Below, piece by piece: positions 22,851 through 37,200 of a stretch of DNA of 64,000 bases. Below the pieces are notes generated by a model. The model searched no databases. It saw only the letters and a list, made by a program, of their open reading frames with translations, and was not told the DNA's origin. How positions within the stretch are numbered: the first letter of the stretch is position 1; every line of letters begins with the position of its first letter. The stretch is taken from assembly GCA_029204225.1 (NCBI GenBank), contig CM055097.1:6715676-6779675 (forward strand), given 5' to 3'. The position numbers were made by a program, and so were the translations under genes. This DNA comes from Diphasiastrum complanatum. Lineage: Eukaryota; Streptophyta; Lycopodiopsida; Lycopodiales; Lycopodiaceae.

Positions 22851-25800
22851 ATAATCTCACGTACTAGAGTTCCATGTATCTAAGTCTAGGATTATGTCGA
22901 ATTCTATATGCAAGACGTGGATGTAACAAGAGAGGAGAGTGGAGTTTTCTTTTTTGAAGGAAGAGTGTAGTTTTGATTTAATCGGAGAAAATTATTGGTG
23001 CTTGTTGATTATGTGAGTGATGCAGAATTAGAAACATACGTTTAGCCTTAATGTTTCAGCTTCTTTGCAGCAAATTGTTCCATGTGTGGAGAAACTTGAA
23101 AGTTGGGTACAATAGTGTTGAACGTAGTCGCGAGGAAGGCTCGATGCAAATTTGAAGCATTAGTGTGAAGCATGAGCCCAATGACTTGTTGTTGGTAAAG
23201 CAAAGAAAAACCCCTGACAATCAACCCAATTTGTTGCGATATAAATGCTTGTAGCAGAGTCATGGCCTGAAACATGTCCATTGTAAAAAAATAGACCCTA
23301 TTTTCATGTGAAGAATGGTGTGAAATTTTACTTCTTGTTTTGATTTGTAGATGTGTTCCGGAAATGCTCACTATCTGTTGCTCATGACTAGTGCTCACGA
23401 AAAACCTACAAAGCCCTACGAGCTCATTTCTAAAAGTATATATTCACCTACTAAATTTATTGTTGTAGGTTCTTAAAGTCTACTAATCTAAGGGCTAATA
23501 CTTTTTTAACCTATTGTTGAAAAACTTGTAGTTTTTAATTTGCTGAAAAGGAGCATTAGGCCTACAAGCTACAACTAAGTAGGGGCCTCAATGCAGCCTT
23601 CAACCTTCAACAGCTTATAGCCTTCAGCGGCCCACGGGCCCTTCAACGACCGCTTAAGCCTTCAGCCTCCCTCTCCTCTCCTCTCTCTCTCCCATGGCCG
23701 CTGAAACATTGTTATTTAAGTGTTAAAACAAGGACCAATAGGTTTTTTTAGCCCAACTTTGAAACAAACCTACAAATTTTAAAAGTAGTAGGTTAAAAAT
23801 GATTTTTTGCAAGTACTACACGGTAACATGTGCAATAGAGAATCATCTCGTTGAGCCCTGTTACATGAAACTTATGGCTTGATCTATCACTAAATCATTG
23901 AAGGGGATAGATTTGAACAATCAAAGTAACCAAATAGTCCTGATGTAGGCTAGCAATACATGAAGCCAGATTTCAATCCTCTGGAGAAAATTTGCAGCCA
24001 TAAAATTCGTCTCCTCTCTCTTAATTATCATTTTTTTGCTCTCTCTTTTTCTCGTTTCCTCCCTCTCTTACTTGTTGCTGCTCCGTTGCTCCTACTTGGT
24101 AGTGTGTCTCTCCTCTCTACTGCTCGTTCAACCTCCCTCCGTAAGGATTGTCGACTATAGAGTGGAAATTCCGACTCTCACGAGAGGAAACTCGTTGGCA
24201 TTCCTTTGACTTATTTGATTGACTTTGTGTAGTGTCGCGAATCTGTCTCGAACTTGCGTGTATTTCTATAGGTTCTTCATTTGTAGCAGGTTCTTGAGTA
24301 AATAACTAGGTCTAAGACTTTGTCATGGATACCTGAAAGGAATAGATGGTAATGTATACAGGGGCAACTGGATCGAATGGGGTTTGAAGTGGAATTAAAA
24401 TTCCAACAATTATTGCATCACAAGTCACAAGATTTCCAATCGTAGAATACCACAAATACTTAGAATTGTTCATTAAGATCATTATAAAGACCTTGACAAT
24501 TTCTACTTGAACAACTACTTCCATGCAAGCTTTTTCATGAAGTTGAGAACACAATGATCAAACCACAATATACATAAAAAGACTCTTATCATTTGCACTA
24601 CAATGCCATCCAAAGTAATAGAAACAAATTCAACTACACTTTCCAAAACTTGTTTGTGGATTGCAAAGCATGTACAATATCAAATAACACCATAGTCGCA
24701 TCACAAAACTCAATACAAAACACAATGCATAAATATGAACAACAATGTGAATACAATGTTGAGCTTGACACTACTTTGCTTTGCCAACCCTATTCAACAC
24801 ATTCTTCACAAGAAAACATAAAATTTCCATACACAGTCATGGATGAAGATAGTTACTTTGCAAAATTTTAGAAGGTTCAATCAAACACAGCTACTAATCT
24901 TTGACAACAATATGTGCTCATGACTTTAACCAAATCAATGAATTCATTTAGTTTCTATTGGCACAATAGAAACTCAGAATACATCTACATTGCTACTTCT
25001 AGCTCAAGGATTACTTTGTCATTATTATAGATGTCACTCAATATATATTAAATTACCAAAAGTTCTTTCATTGACATACACTAGTAAAACTGCATATAAC
25101 TTTGGTGGAATTACCATTCATTCAACATATACCTATAAATACAAAAGATTTAACATGATTATGTAGAGACAAACTTCAAGAAACAACTACTAGATATCGT
25201 GATTCCCAACTTGCCATATTTGATGAATTAGTAGGCCATCACATTTTTCAAATTTGCTGATCAATGACTTCAATCAATAAAACACAATCCAAAATGTTTT
25301 CTTTGGGAGATCTTGATGTAATAAGATGTGGTGACATTTTCCAAACTGATTCTATTTTAAATGTTTGGATTTTCAGAACTTTGGATACTTCTCTTTAAAT
25401 ATTTGTGATGTTATATGTAAATGAACTGTTGCATTGTTATGAACCAAGTGAAACAAAGTAAAAAAGATGCGACACAATGATCCCATATTCATTAACATAT
25501 TGTATCGAATAAGAGAGGCCACTCACTTCAATGAAGACATTCATTGGATTAACATACAAACCTACAAATCCATTCCAAATACACCAAATATTCTTTAGTT
25601 GTGCTATACCAACAAAGAGATGGAAGCATACAATCAACAAGCTTTCGAGCAAGCAAAAGGCATCAGTTTTTACTTAAATGAACATGACGCACATTCTTAT
25701 GTATCAAATTAATATCATGAAATATTCAAAATTTATATCTAACCACACCATTTCATAATCAACATTTCAAAGCTGACACGTGTACTAGAAAGATAAAAGA

Positions 25801-26821
25801 TCGTGCATACAAATCTCACATGCAAAATAAAACTCAATACACAAACTAACATCCACAAAACTCAATTGTTCCAACTAGTGTTAGGTAGGTATTGCTTTTT
25901 TTATGATATTATGTGTGTGTGTGGGGAAGGCATGTTAAAATTTTGAAATTTCACAACCAGCAGCTATGGGTGTTGCTAACATAGGAAATGCGAGGTTCTA
26001 GTTACACATTTGGATATTCATTTGGGGCGAGTAGGAACATGTATTGGCTGGGTTTCACCCATGGTGTTGGCTAGGTAGTGTCAATTTCTTATCTTTGATA
26101 TTGATATCAAATGGCCAACTTTTTATTTCAATGTTATGTAAATTTTCGCTATGCCACCTACACAAAAATGTTATATATAACGCATGGCAAAAGTACACAT
26201 ACCCAAATCTAACAAACACAAAGTTATACAAATCTTAATAGACAAGCACAAAAGCAATCACTACCCTTGTGACTTGCCACACTCCATTGTTTTTTTTAAT
26301 CTTGCCAATAGGTTAGATTTAATATTAGGAGTTAGAATATAAAGGTTAGGGCTACACAATGCCACATGTCATAGACAAAACACATTTTAAGGAATTCTAT
26401 TGGTCATGTACTTTAGTGTTTGAACATCACTAGTCAACCCACTTTTTATTGATGGGCACATGCACTTTATTTTATCTCATATTTAGCATTTATATTGTAG
26501 AAAGCTTATAAATATTGTGGCTATTCATTTTTTTTTTAAAAGATGTGTAGATGAGACCTTGAATACAAAGGAGTGGAAAGTTAGGGTTTATGTAAAAAAT
26601 CAAGGTTTTGGGGCCCAAAAAAATTGCAAAAATGTGTGTTAATGCAACATGGACATTTCAAGTAAATCCCATGATTTTCAATACGATTTAATGAAGACTC
26701 GTATATATGTCGTGGTTGTTTACATTTGTCGCAAGATTGTGTGTAAGCTATTCTTTTAAAATGGAAAGCATGAAAAGTTAGGGTCTATGTAGGGTTTCTA
26801 GGAGAAAAATTAGATCGTGAG

Positions 26822-26825
<4 letters not shown>
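22851..26825. other. No recognisable gene
   Basis: AT-rich sequence with only short open frames. Around 23430-23830 blocks such as TTAACCTA and CCTACAA recur in both orientations and may be the ends of a decayed TIR element, but I could not define termini. Nothing else supported. Confidence 0.4.

Positions 26826-26873
<48 letters not shown>
26826..26873 (+). repeat. (AG)n microsatellite
   Basis: About 24 uninterrupted AG units. Unlike the tracts in the 46.9-47.6 kb region it is not flanked by the LINE 3' end module. Confidence 0.95.
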
Positions 26874-26876
<3 letters not shown>

Positions 26877-27289
26877 TGCTTAAATTGGCCTTCGGTAGAC
26901 ATATTTTTGTTACAATGTACCATTATAGATGTGATCGGGTTGTCTCGTAGATGCGCAGCTTAGGTGGCCCTCAATCTCAAGATCACTAGTGCGACACCTA
27001 TCCTGGAAAGTGATGGAAGAATCGCAAGGGAAGGGCGAGAATTCAAAAAGAAATGGCAATCCAATCCATTCAGGAAAACAAACCATTCAATTTGATGGTA
27101 TGTACGCCACTTCCAGCAAACAATGTGAAAAAGGAGTATAACATGGCTCCATAAACGTATAACATAACTCCATTCTTGTTTGCTTTGCACTATTGCCTTC
27201 CTACCATGAAGAATAGTGTGATCTGTTTGAGAATTAAACTTGTGCTGAATTTTTGCTCCGTCCACGGCCTTTTGAAGATATATTCACAA

Positions 27290-27701
27290 TCAAAGCATTC
27301 TCAGCCACTTTCTCAAGGCTAGGTTTGAAGGAATTCCTACTAAGCTACTCTTGCACCAAAATTCTAGCTGACTTTTCATAGTTAGGAATACTTTCACTAT
27401 ATTAAACTGTTGTTTCAAGAAAAGTAGGTGTGTGGAGGAGGTAATTTCAAAAAGACCTTTGAGAATCTTCAAAGCCTCTTTTGGAGATTTGGCCAAATTG
27501 ATATGAGAACTTGTCTTGGACTAATCTATTATTTTTGTAGAATGCCTTGATCATTTGTCATATTTAAGCGATTCTTTTCTTGGTGGTTCCTTCTGCAACT
27601 ATGGGCCTGATTTTCAAACCTCTCACAATGTTTGCTTGATAATTAGTACCATCAAGCTTGTTGGATTCATTCAGAATCAAAGCATGAATTACATCACTCA
27701 T
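27290..27701 (-). pseudogene. Copia gag fragment (element J)
   Basis: The minus strand from ATG 27701 gives MSDVIHALILNESNKLDGTNY, the typical gag start (KLDGTNY). After stops it continues with SPKEALKILKGLFE and THLLFLKQQFN (27490-27400), the UBN2 helix region of Copia gag. A decayed continuation may reach 26960. It lies about 440 bases upstream of ALG12 exon 1 and in the opposite direction. Confidence 0.6.
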
Positions 27702-28137
27702 TTTGCTTCTTAAACCTTTATGCTTGTTGTCCCAAACATTAAAATAGAGAATTTATCAAATTAGGCGCTCAAAAATTAGCCTTCTACAGCTGTCCAAATA
27801 GCTAGCACTATTTATGGTTGCTCAATTTTCACAGCCTAGACTGAATTCCTGCACCAAAGAAACGAACAAACCTCTCAAATGGGCTGTTTTCTATCTTTCT
27901 GCTTATCTAGGAGATGCAAGATGTGTTTAGAAACACTTTTCCTCACCAAAAATGATGAAATAAGCTAAATCTAGCTACACCTCCTAACATTAGTGCTATG
28001 AAGGTTAATTTTATCTCAATCTTTTTGGTTTCTCATTGCAATATTTTGATGGTTTCGTTCATGAATTTGAGCTTTGAAACTTATATATGACAACATGCAC
28101 TTTTTGGTGCATCCATACTCTTAGTTCTAAGTGTTGA

Positions 28138-28260
28138 ATGTTGCTAAATGAATGTGATTGTTGTCACAATCTAGGGTGGGATGTTGTGGTAATCACAATT
28201 GTTGTCTTTCATGTCCTCATGGCTCCATACACAAAAGTGGAGGAAAGTTTTAACATCCAG
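28138..28260 (+). CDS. ALG12: ALG12 exon 1
   Basis: 41 codons from an ATG preceded by TGA in frame; donor CAG|GTATTC. It encodes the first hydrophobic helix and the catalytic-loop motif [13 protein letters not shown], with adjacent acidic residues at 35 and 36. An upstream 5' UTR exon cannot be excluded. Confidence 0.9.
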
Positions 28261-31200
28261 GTATTCTCTCCTTTCAAGGCTAGCTAGTTTCCCAAGTCTT
28301 GGTTTTTCTCTTTGGAATAGGATTTGTACATTTGCTTATATCTACCATGATCTAGTTGCTTTTGTCTCGATGTCATGGCTTTTAAGAATGGCAATGTAGA
28401 ATTCATATGATTGTGTTATACTATGCTTGTCATTATTGAATTATTCATAAAGAATATTATTTTTTAAGTTGCTCATAATATCTGTATAGACTCTCATGTC
28501 TTATGGTCTTTTGTTCTAGCCATGTTGTTTAGCCTCTTCACGTCCTTCTATTGGGGGCAAGAGATTCATAATACCCTCACAAGGTTTATCTAGCAATATA
28601 TCTATGTGCAACTAAGTAATTTTGAAGCTACATATAGGAGAACCAAGAAATGTTGTTGTTCCAAACTTGGCTACGCTCCTTATCATATGGGATTTCTACA
28701 TTGGGTGCGTGCCCATCCTCTCTCTCTTTATCATTATGGATTTCTACATTGTAATGCTACTCAAAGGGTATTGTGGGAAGCTTTAACCTCATCACAACTC
28801 TAGAGCTGATATTGTGTAAGGAGTTAGTGTCAAAGACGACATTGATTTCCTAATGTTCTAGTTCCCCAAGTGCCATGGTGAGTGTTGTCAAGACAATGGT
28901 ATTGTTGTTGAGCATTTATTAACATGAAATGTTGTTTGGCTGGTGGAACCAACTTTTAATGTTGCACGAATCGCTGATTTGAAGCCATCAAATCTACGAT
29001 TCCGAATCGAATTGGAATCGACCTTATGGAAAAAAGTCTTGAATTGCTCCCGAGGCCCTTCTCATTTCTAGTTCGCGTGAGTTAGAGTGAGGAGAAGAGC
29101 AAGGAGAGTGAGGGAGAAGGAGAAGAGAGGGGAAGGAGAGTGAGAACAGGGGGGAGAGAGTGTGAGTCTTGATATATAGTTTAGGGAGTGAAGTAGGTGT
29201 AGGAAGTGTAGGGAAGAATCAAGATGAAGAGTGTTAGGAGTGAGCTTAGAGGTTTAGGAGATCAAAGAGGTTAGGGGTGAGCTTCGGCGTGAGGTTAGGA
29301 TTGGGAGAGGAGTGAAGGGAGTGTTAGAATTCATAACTTAGGATAGACTTTTTGTAGTGAACTTGAAAGTTGAAGCCATATAGTAGAGAGGGGTGGATAG
29401 GGAGATGAAGGGGTAGGTGAGACAACAGGAGTCCAGGTTACAAGTTAGAACGTAGGTTTTAGGGTATATGGAAGGGTCATGGTTAAAGCAAGAGATCTCG
29501 CTTGGGAATACGTGACAATTGATGCAAGGTTTTTGGTAGCTCGGTCACAAAGAGGTGGACTTGCAGGTATTGCAATGTTACCTACATAGGTGGTCCTTTA
29601 CGGATACGAGCACACGTTCATACTGGCTATGACAGTGTTTCTTGCTCACAGGCGACATTAGATATTGGATTGGTGAGACTTGGTGGTGCAACAACAGTTG
29701 CAATGAATGCGCCTTGTCCTACGACTGTAGGTGAAGTTTAAACGTTTGCTTGTAAAGTTGTGACTTTCACTTTGGCATTCAAGTTTTAACACTATGATTG
29801 GAATTTGGTTCTAACTTCTAAGCCAATATGAAGGATTCAACCTTCAAAAAATTGCATGAACCTAGTTTTCACATCTTGCAAAACTTTAAACTATTTTAGG
29901 GCACATTAGAAAATTCTTATGAGTACAAAGGCCAAAATATCACAATTTTTTTCTAGAAAGGATTATACCCTTTACAAGAGGTTAGGCCATTTATCCTTAA
30001 GGGCTAAGGATCTTCTTTTTGCTCTTAGAATCTTCAACATTTTTTTGCTCTGGTAGAAACTTAGTAGCCTTGCATAAGATCACATTTTCATAAAGCCACA
30101 AATGACATAATGATGGCGTGATACAAAATATGAGTTCCCATGTATTGATCTATTCTTTGATAGTTGGTGTGTCATTATCACAAACTTTTTGTTGGGTTAT
30201 AGTATTTGAAAGTTGGAAAGGCTTACTACATCTGGAGTCTTTTTGTTGGTGACACCATGTTTTGCAATTTCCTTTTGGTTTTCAATTCAAGCTACTTGAT
30301 CTTACTAGAGCTACATTGAAATGTTGTTGTTGCTTAGATTGTCTACTAAAGTCTATACCTTTGTTTATGCAGGCTATTCATGACATTTTGTACCATCGAC
30401 AAGAAATTGGAAGGGCAAGTTTTTAAGCATGAAAGCACATGGAAAATTGATTTACACATTTCAATGGACATATTATAAAACTTCACAATTTAGCTTTGTT
30501 TCAATTGATGCAAGCTACCCATGTTGTTAGAGTAGTCTTTTATTGTGATTATAGAGCTCAACCCTTTGATTGCTTGTTCATCCTTGCAGTATGACCACTT
30601 GGAATTTTCAGGTGTTGTGCCTCGAACATTTATAGGTTGGCATACACCAGTTACTATGACTTGGGTATCCAAAAGTTACCTTTTTTTTGTTGCTTTGAAG
30701 TATGAAAAGACATAATTGAAGTCTATATGAGTTTGGACTTCCAAGCACCTCGATAAATTGAAGGTCCATTTTCTAAGAGAAACTTTTCAATTTGGCGCAT
30801 GTAGGTGCACTCGTGGTTTCTATTTTGAGTTCACCTTTTATATGGGTCACGAATTTGTTGAAACTACCAAAGATTTACTCTCTTCATCTAGGTAAGCTCT
30901 TGTTCCCAAAAAAATTGATTCAAAAGTACTTTTGGACTTCAAGCATATGAAATAGAGCAATTCCAAAATCATTTGTTGCAAATACCATGAAAGGAAACAA
31001 TTTATTTATTTATTTTTAACGTTTCACATATCCTATTTTAGTATTGTTTATGTCTAAGGCCAGGTAGTTACAATTGTTGACTTGAGCTTTAAAAAGGAGA
31101 GGGACTTGCTTATTTTATTAGTTCATTATCTAGGCCAAATGAGAAAAAATGTCATTTGGGAACTCTAGCTAGATAGATAAAGGAGTTTATATCTTGAGCA

Positions 31201-34200
31201 ACAGTGTGAAATCATTTTTGTTGGCAACTAATGATAGGCAATTGTATGTCTTGCTCATTAAATTGTGTCACATTAAGCCTATGCATTGGCTATAAATTCA
31301 GGCTTGACATTAGAAGGACCTTGAAATGCATGTGTGTCGTGCAAAGGTACCTGCTGCAAGGTAATATTGGTTGCAACATTATCTTAGATAGATTCGTCAG
31401 AAAAGAGTAATTGATTTTGAGCAAGGTCCAAGACTTTTGACCAAACCAGATGACAAGTAGGATGGGTGTGGTCACAATCTATGGTCTAGTGAAGCTCGCA
31501 TGACCAAGAATCATGTGTTACAACAAAAGCAACCAAGTAGAGACAAGTGGCTAGCAAATAGGATAGCATAAAGAGCCAAGCAATCACCCTACATCTAATC
31601 CGCCCTACATAGCAGTTGCCATATGACACTCTGGAATAAGCTTTGTGCTATAAGTTTTCCAACCTTTCAAATTCGGCTCATCAAATAAATACTTCAAAGT
31701 AAGGTGATTAGTAAAAAGAGTAATCTTAGAACCATAGAAGTATTGACACCAAGCCTTAGAGAATGAATAATTGCATACAATTCCTTATCTTGAGTTGGGT
31801 ATCTCATTTGGAATTCCTCAAAAGATATGCTCAAAAAGATTTTTAGAAGGTTTCCCCGAGGGTCTTTAAATATAAGTAGAGTCAAAGTACTGTAAGCAGA
31901 GTACCTCACAAACATGTCACAACTTGTTGGTTTGATGCACCTGAGTTCTAACAATCGACTATCAACTACAACAATTGCCTATTATTTAGCTCTATTCAAT
32001 ACCAATCATTAGTCACAACATTGACCTACAAACTTGTTTATTAGCTGGTCACAATGTAGACACCCTGATAAACCTGCTATGGAGTCCATTGTTGAGACCA
32101 TGCATATGAAGATAAAAATACCATATTAAAAACCGAAAATTAACAAAGAACAGAAATCCATCTCAAGATGCAAAAATCCTAAGACTATGATGAGAATCAT
32201 GTAACGACATTCAAAGAGGCTTGGAATCATGGTGTGCATGAAATGGTGGAAACAAAATACAACTGAACAGCACTCAAGTCTCTTTCTAGTAAGAAGAAAG
32301 TATCATATCAAGGAGCAAACAGAAGGGACAATTTTAACTGCTAGAGACATTAGAATTTAGACCACAGAAGCTTAATTAGTTTCTTTGATATATCTCTCAG
32401 CACTCGCACATTTATTGACAGTTCTTTAGATCCAGCCTTTTGTTATCACTATGGAAAATATTAGCTTTTTCCCCGCTATATTTGGTGTTTCTTGTCTCCC
32501 TCTCTATGTTTGTGTTTGGTGGAAACCTAGATTTTGACCTGATTTCTTGCTCAATAATACATTCCTCTTTCAAGTTCGATAACAACATTTTAAAGCAAGT
32601 CCTATATCAAGAAGAAAATTCATTCATTTTATCTAATCTCTAACAATTTTTCATATGGCAATTGTTATTTATCCTTCGTATCATCACATCTTTTGCTAGC
32701 AGGTTGAAATTTCTTTCGCTATGCTGTTAAAATTTTTATTACCACTACTTGACCTTATTTAGGCTTTCTACCCTATCATGTATATTATGAGGACTACTAG
32801 TTCAAACAAAAATGTCCAAACACATCAAAATGTGGGGTATCTTTGTTATTTGGAGATCTGCATATTTACTAACTTCTTTAATAGCCATACAATTTGGGTC
32901 CAACTTTCAATCTATTATATTTTTCATATTGTTAGGGGAGATGAAGGTAGTTTGCTTTCATTGGATAGAGAAGCTAGTGTTTTAATATTTTTGGAGCTTG
33001 ACTTATGTACTCATGTTTTCATGCCTATATGAATTATGTGGAAATGTTGGTGCAGTACGCTTAACATTGGGAAGCATAACCCTTGCTACATTCTATTCAC
33101 TAAGGGTACAGGTAATGCCTCAAATATAACATATTTCTAGTATCATCTCGGAAGGTAGTAGTATCATATACTTTTTACTAGTGTATGCATGAAATTAAGT
33201 AGAAACTATGTAAAATACCATGTCTCCTAAAAACGGTTCGACCTCTCATTTAACTTATAGGCTTTGTTTAAACCATATTGGATTGGATCTAGAAAATTGG
33301 CAGCAAAATGTACATTTGAGATGTGTGTTACCATTTATGACTATTAAAGACATGAGAGCATGTCGTTGATGCATGAAAATGTCAAAGTAGATACTATTTA
33401 TTCATGGTTTATAATTGGGTCTCTTTCTTTTCAAATCATACTTGAGTAATCAAGTTTTTGTTTTGTACTATCCATATCATTATCAATCTTGAATGTTTGT
33501 CATATGCCTTTTAGGCCAATTTGATTCTTTTTGAGGATTAATCATGATTCACATTACTGAGACATGCCTAAACTAATGCATAAGCTCTAAGTAAATTGTA
33601 ATCAATGATCTGGTGGAATGGGACCTTAATGGTCATTGGTAAAGAATGCCACAGTTAGCGTCTACTAGACTGTGGATGGATTGATCATCCAGGACACTGG
33701 CACCTCCTAACATCAATCTCAGTCAATTCCTTGTTTGATTGTGCCAAGAGGCCTTATAATAGTCCCTGCCTCGAGCCTGCCCTCGGCCAACAAGGGACCC
33801 CTTGATGGTGCACGATCTGTAGATGGTGCTCTAGAGGAACCAATGCCACTAGTATTGCTAGGTCTTGCTCCTGTGTCACCCTGAATCCCAACATCTCCAA
33901 GAGACTGAGTCTGAGAGGAACCAGGCTCATGGGATGTGGAAGGCTCTGGCCACTTTGCTGAATGAAAAGCTACAACTCAGAAAAATTGTAGCACATGTTG
34001 CAAGCAACAGTTTCCAATTTACATAGAAGACTCACAAATTTAGTAGTTGGAATGTTGAATATTTTAAGCTTCAATTTTCAAACCTTGAACTTCTGATTCC
34101 CGACTTCAAACAAGTTGCAAGTTACAACAAAATTCAAATAGATTATAGGACTCAAGAGTCAGGAGAGCCACCTCTGGGCAATGGCATTGAAGGACGGGCC

Positions 34201-37200
34201 TCCGCTAAGTCCTCAGGAGGTAAGGCAGGTGGATGTAGGAGCTCTTGTAACGACTCTGGTCCCTGTGTGCAACCCACAATCTCATGTCCTCGTAAACGTA
34301 GCAGGTGTGCCTTTATTTGAGCAGGGCCACCTATGTATCTAACACCGTAATACCTCTCATGGCTCATCAAACACATTGCACAAAAGAGGTCAAGACTCAA
34401 GATTCAAGATTGGACTTTGGAGAGTCGAGACTCAAGACTCAAGCCTCGAAGGGAACCTTCTCTCACGAGTCACGGACAACCGTACTATGTAGTCTATACT
34501 ATGTGCTATCATCTATGTAGTCTGTTGACACTTGACAGTTGAATGTTCAGCGTTCAAAGTTCAAACTTTAGTGTTCACAACTAGACAATAAGCAAGAAGC
34601 CTATTCTGGAATTGAACTTGTGCAGCCCTTGCACGAAGGAAAATCATTGGATATTGCTTCATCTCTTCTTTAGTTCAAACACAGTGGTAAGGGAATAGCA
34701 AACAGGAAATAGAACGTCCCTGAGAAAATTGAAGTTGGAACACCATGTCGTAATAATTCATATAAAAAAGCATATACAAGAATCTCAAATTCATGAACGT
34801 TTGAATTTTGAAATCACACATGTATTTAAAATAGATGAGAATTCGATTGGTAAGTCATCATATGTCATGTGACTCTATAGAGTTTTTTGGGGTTTCTCTT
34901 ATTTTTCTGGTGAAAGAAGAGTGCAACTATACCGATTAGTTACTCAAGCACACATCATAGAATTGATGAGGAACCATAGCCCCCCTAAGCATCTTGTCTA
35001 GATGCCTTGATCCAATGTCATTCTAAGGGTCTAGTTATAGACTCATGGATATTGTATCAATTAAGCATAAACGACTATAACGGATACAATCAAGCAATCT
35101 CCCATGAAGAATGGACAAGAGCATATGATATAATCAATTCCTAAGCCCTACAAGCTACAACAAAGGGTTCTTCCAGGACGAGCCCAAGCAATGCCAAATC
35201 ATAAGCTATCTAATGACTAAATGATAGCCCTATATATACTATCTAGAGGCCCTTAAGGAAACCTTCTAGAGATTAGGGCAACTTAGGATACCTGGGTCCC
35301 ATAAGGACATGCCTTGAATGTTAACTGGCCCGGTACCTAAAGGGATACTAGTTAGGGGCTATTTTTAGTACATGACTCTTTCCAACGTTAAAGAACATTT
35401 CCCTCATCCGGGGCTTACAAAAAATTACTGAACCTTACTAGATCACTAAACTCTAGAAAACTAGAAGAAAGCCCCAAGCAATAGCTTTGGTAATAGCCAA
35501 TTGTAAATAAATGTGAAAATAGAACTATCTCAAAAGTATTATGAAATCCCATACTATAGGCAAAGTGAAAAAAATGCATGAGGAGGACATAAGTCGCCAC
35601 AACAAACATTCTTACAACAACACACAAAACAAAACATGGTACATCAACTGTAAATAATGCTGTGAAAAGCATCCAGGCACTTAGAAGCAACACCAAGGCA
35701 CTCAACAACAACATCAAAGCATGCAACATCAACTGGTCTTTGTGGATCAGAGACAATATCGAGGCACTCAGGAGCAACACCAGGCCACTCAGCACCAAGG
35801 CGCTCAGATACCAAGTTATAGACTCAAGCATAGCAAAGGGTTCTCCCATGAAGAGCTTAAGCAATACCAACTCATAAGCTATCTAATGATTGGATGATTG
35901 CCCTATACACTATCTAGAGGATCATGGCAACTTAGGGTACCTGGGTCCTATAAGGACATTCCTTTAATCGTAATTTGCCTAGAACCTAAAGGTATACTGC
36001 TTAGGGGCTATTTTGAGTATAAAATTGGTTTCCTATCTAATTTATTAGCTACAAGCTATCTTCAAAAGAGTGATATTCATCCATCTAGCAATGAGGCCTT
36101 AATGCCTATGTATACTCACAACAGGACCAACAAGCTTGGGCTCTGCTAGTGCTGAAGTGCTAGAACCCAATGTTGCCAAGAGACTCCATACTTTGTGTCC
36201 AAATGGGAGATCACTTGAGATAGACACCATGGAGACATGATAGACCAGCCTAGTCAGATTGAGAAAGAATTGTGCCCCATGTCTCTTCTGTGTACATAGT
36301 TGTGGGTGCGACCAAGGTGTCAAAAAGTGGCACTTACTCCTAGCATCTCATATATATCGCTTAAAAGAGAACTTTTCTAAGCTGACTAGGGAAGATTGTC
36401 CTTTTTCTAAACAAATAGTAGCTACATGTCTCATACTAACGATAGGATTTGCGAAAAGTTTCCCCAAGTATGTATGAGACGAGACTATCTCCAAAGGATG
36501 GCAATCCAATGTAAAGATGTGTCTTTGTGTAAAGGATTTGGATGTACTGAATATGTGATCTTGATCTTCTTGAAGTTGATCGCCAATTTGCAAGCAGCTA
36601 ATGAGGAGTTCAACGTATCAAGGTGATGCTAGTTGCGGAGACCATAACCACGTTGTCAACATGTAGGAAAATAGATATCAATGCCTCACACAATCTACAA
36701 CCTTGTCCATCATCCTCCCAAGATTGACTAGGAAGCAAATGACAATCACAAAGAAAGAAAATACTAATAATAATTCAAATAAAATAAAACAAAAAACAAG
36801 GACCATAATATGTAGACAAGAGTTACCGAGACGTGATTGATAGTGGTGCTACTTGTCATATGACTTCTAACAAAGAAGCATTCACTAATTTAGTGAAATT
36901 GCAAAATGGAAGTAAGGTACAATGTGCGGATAATGCATCTTATTCTATTCATGGAATTTTGGAATTGGTAGTATAAATTCATCGAGACAAGCCATCCTTT
37001 ATCCTAAAATACCTTACGACTCCCATATGATGCCGTAACAATTAACACGATATCCGATAAGAAACCAAGCTCCTTGAGCCTTTGAATGAGCATATGATGA
37101 GGAGTCAAAGGTTCATGAAATTCACAAAGCAATCGTAAACCCTCTCCTCCTTTGTTTCGCCTCCTTGATGAGTGCTTTGAGCATGAATGTATGACGTGAT

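Noticed and set aside
32436-32470. Candidate ALG12 exon between exons 3 and 5 ([13 protein letters not shown])
   Set aside because: The phase does not fit and a stop appears. The exon at 30805-30891 fits the family and both phases exactly.
35415-35870. 151-codon minus-strand frame rich in Leu/Ser
   Set aside because: It falls on the TRIM-like element's interior and PBS and includes CAACA-type repeats read antisense; no domain.
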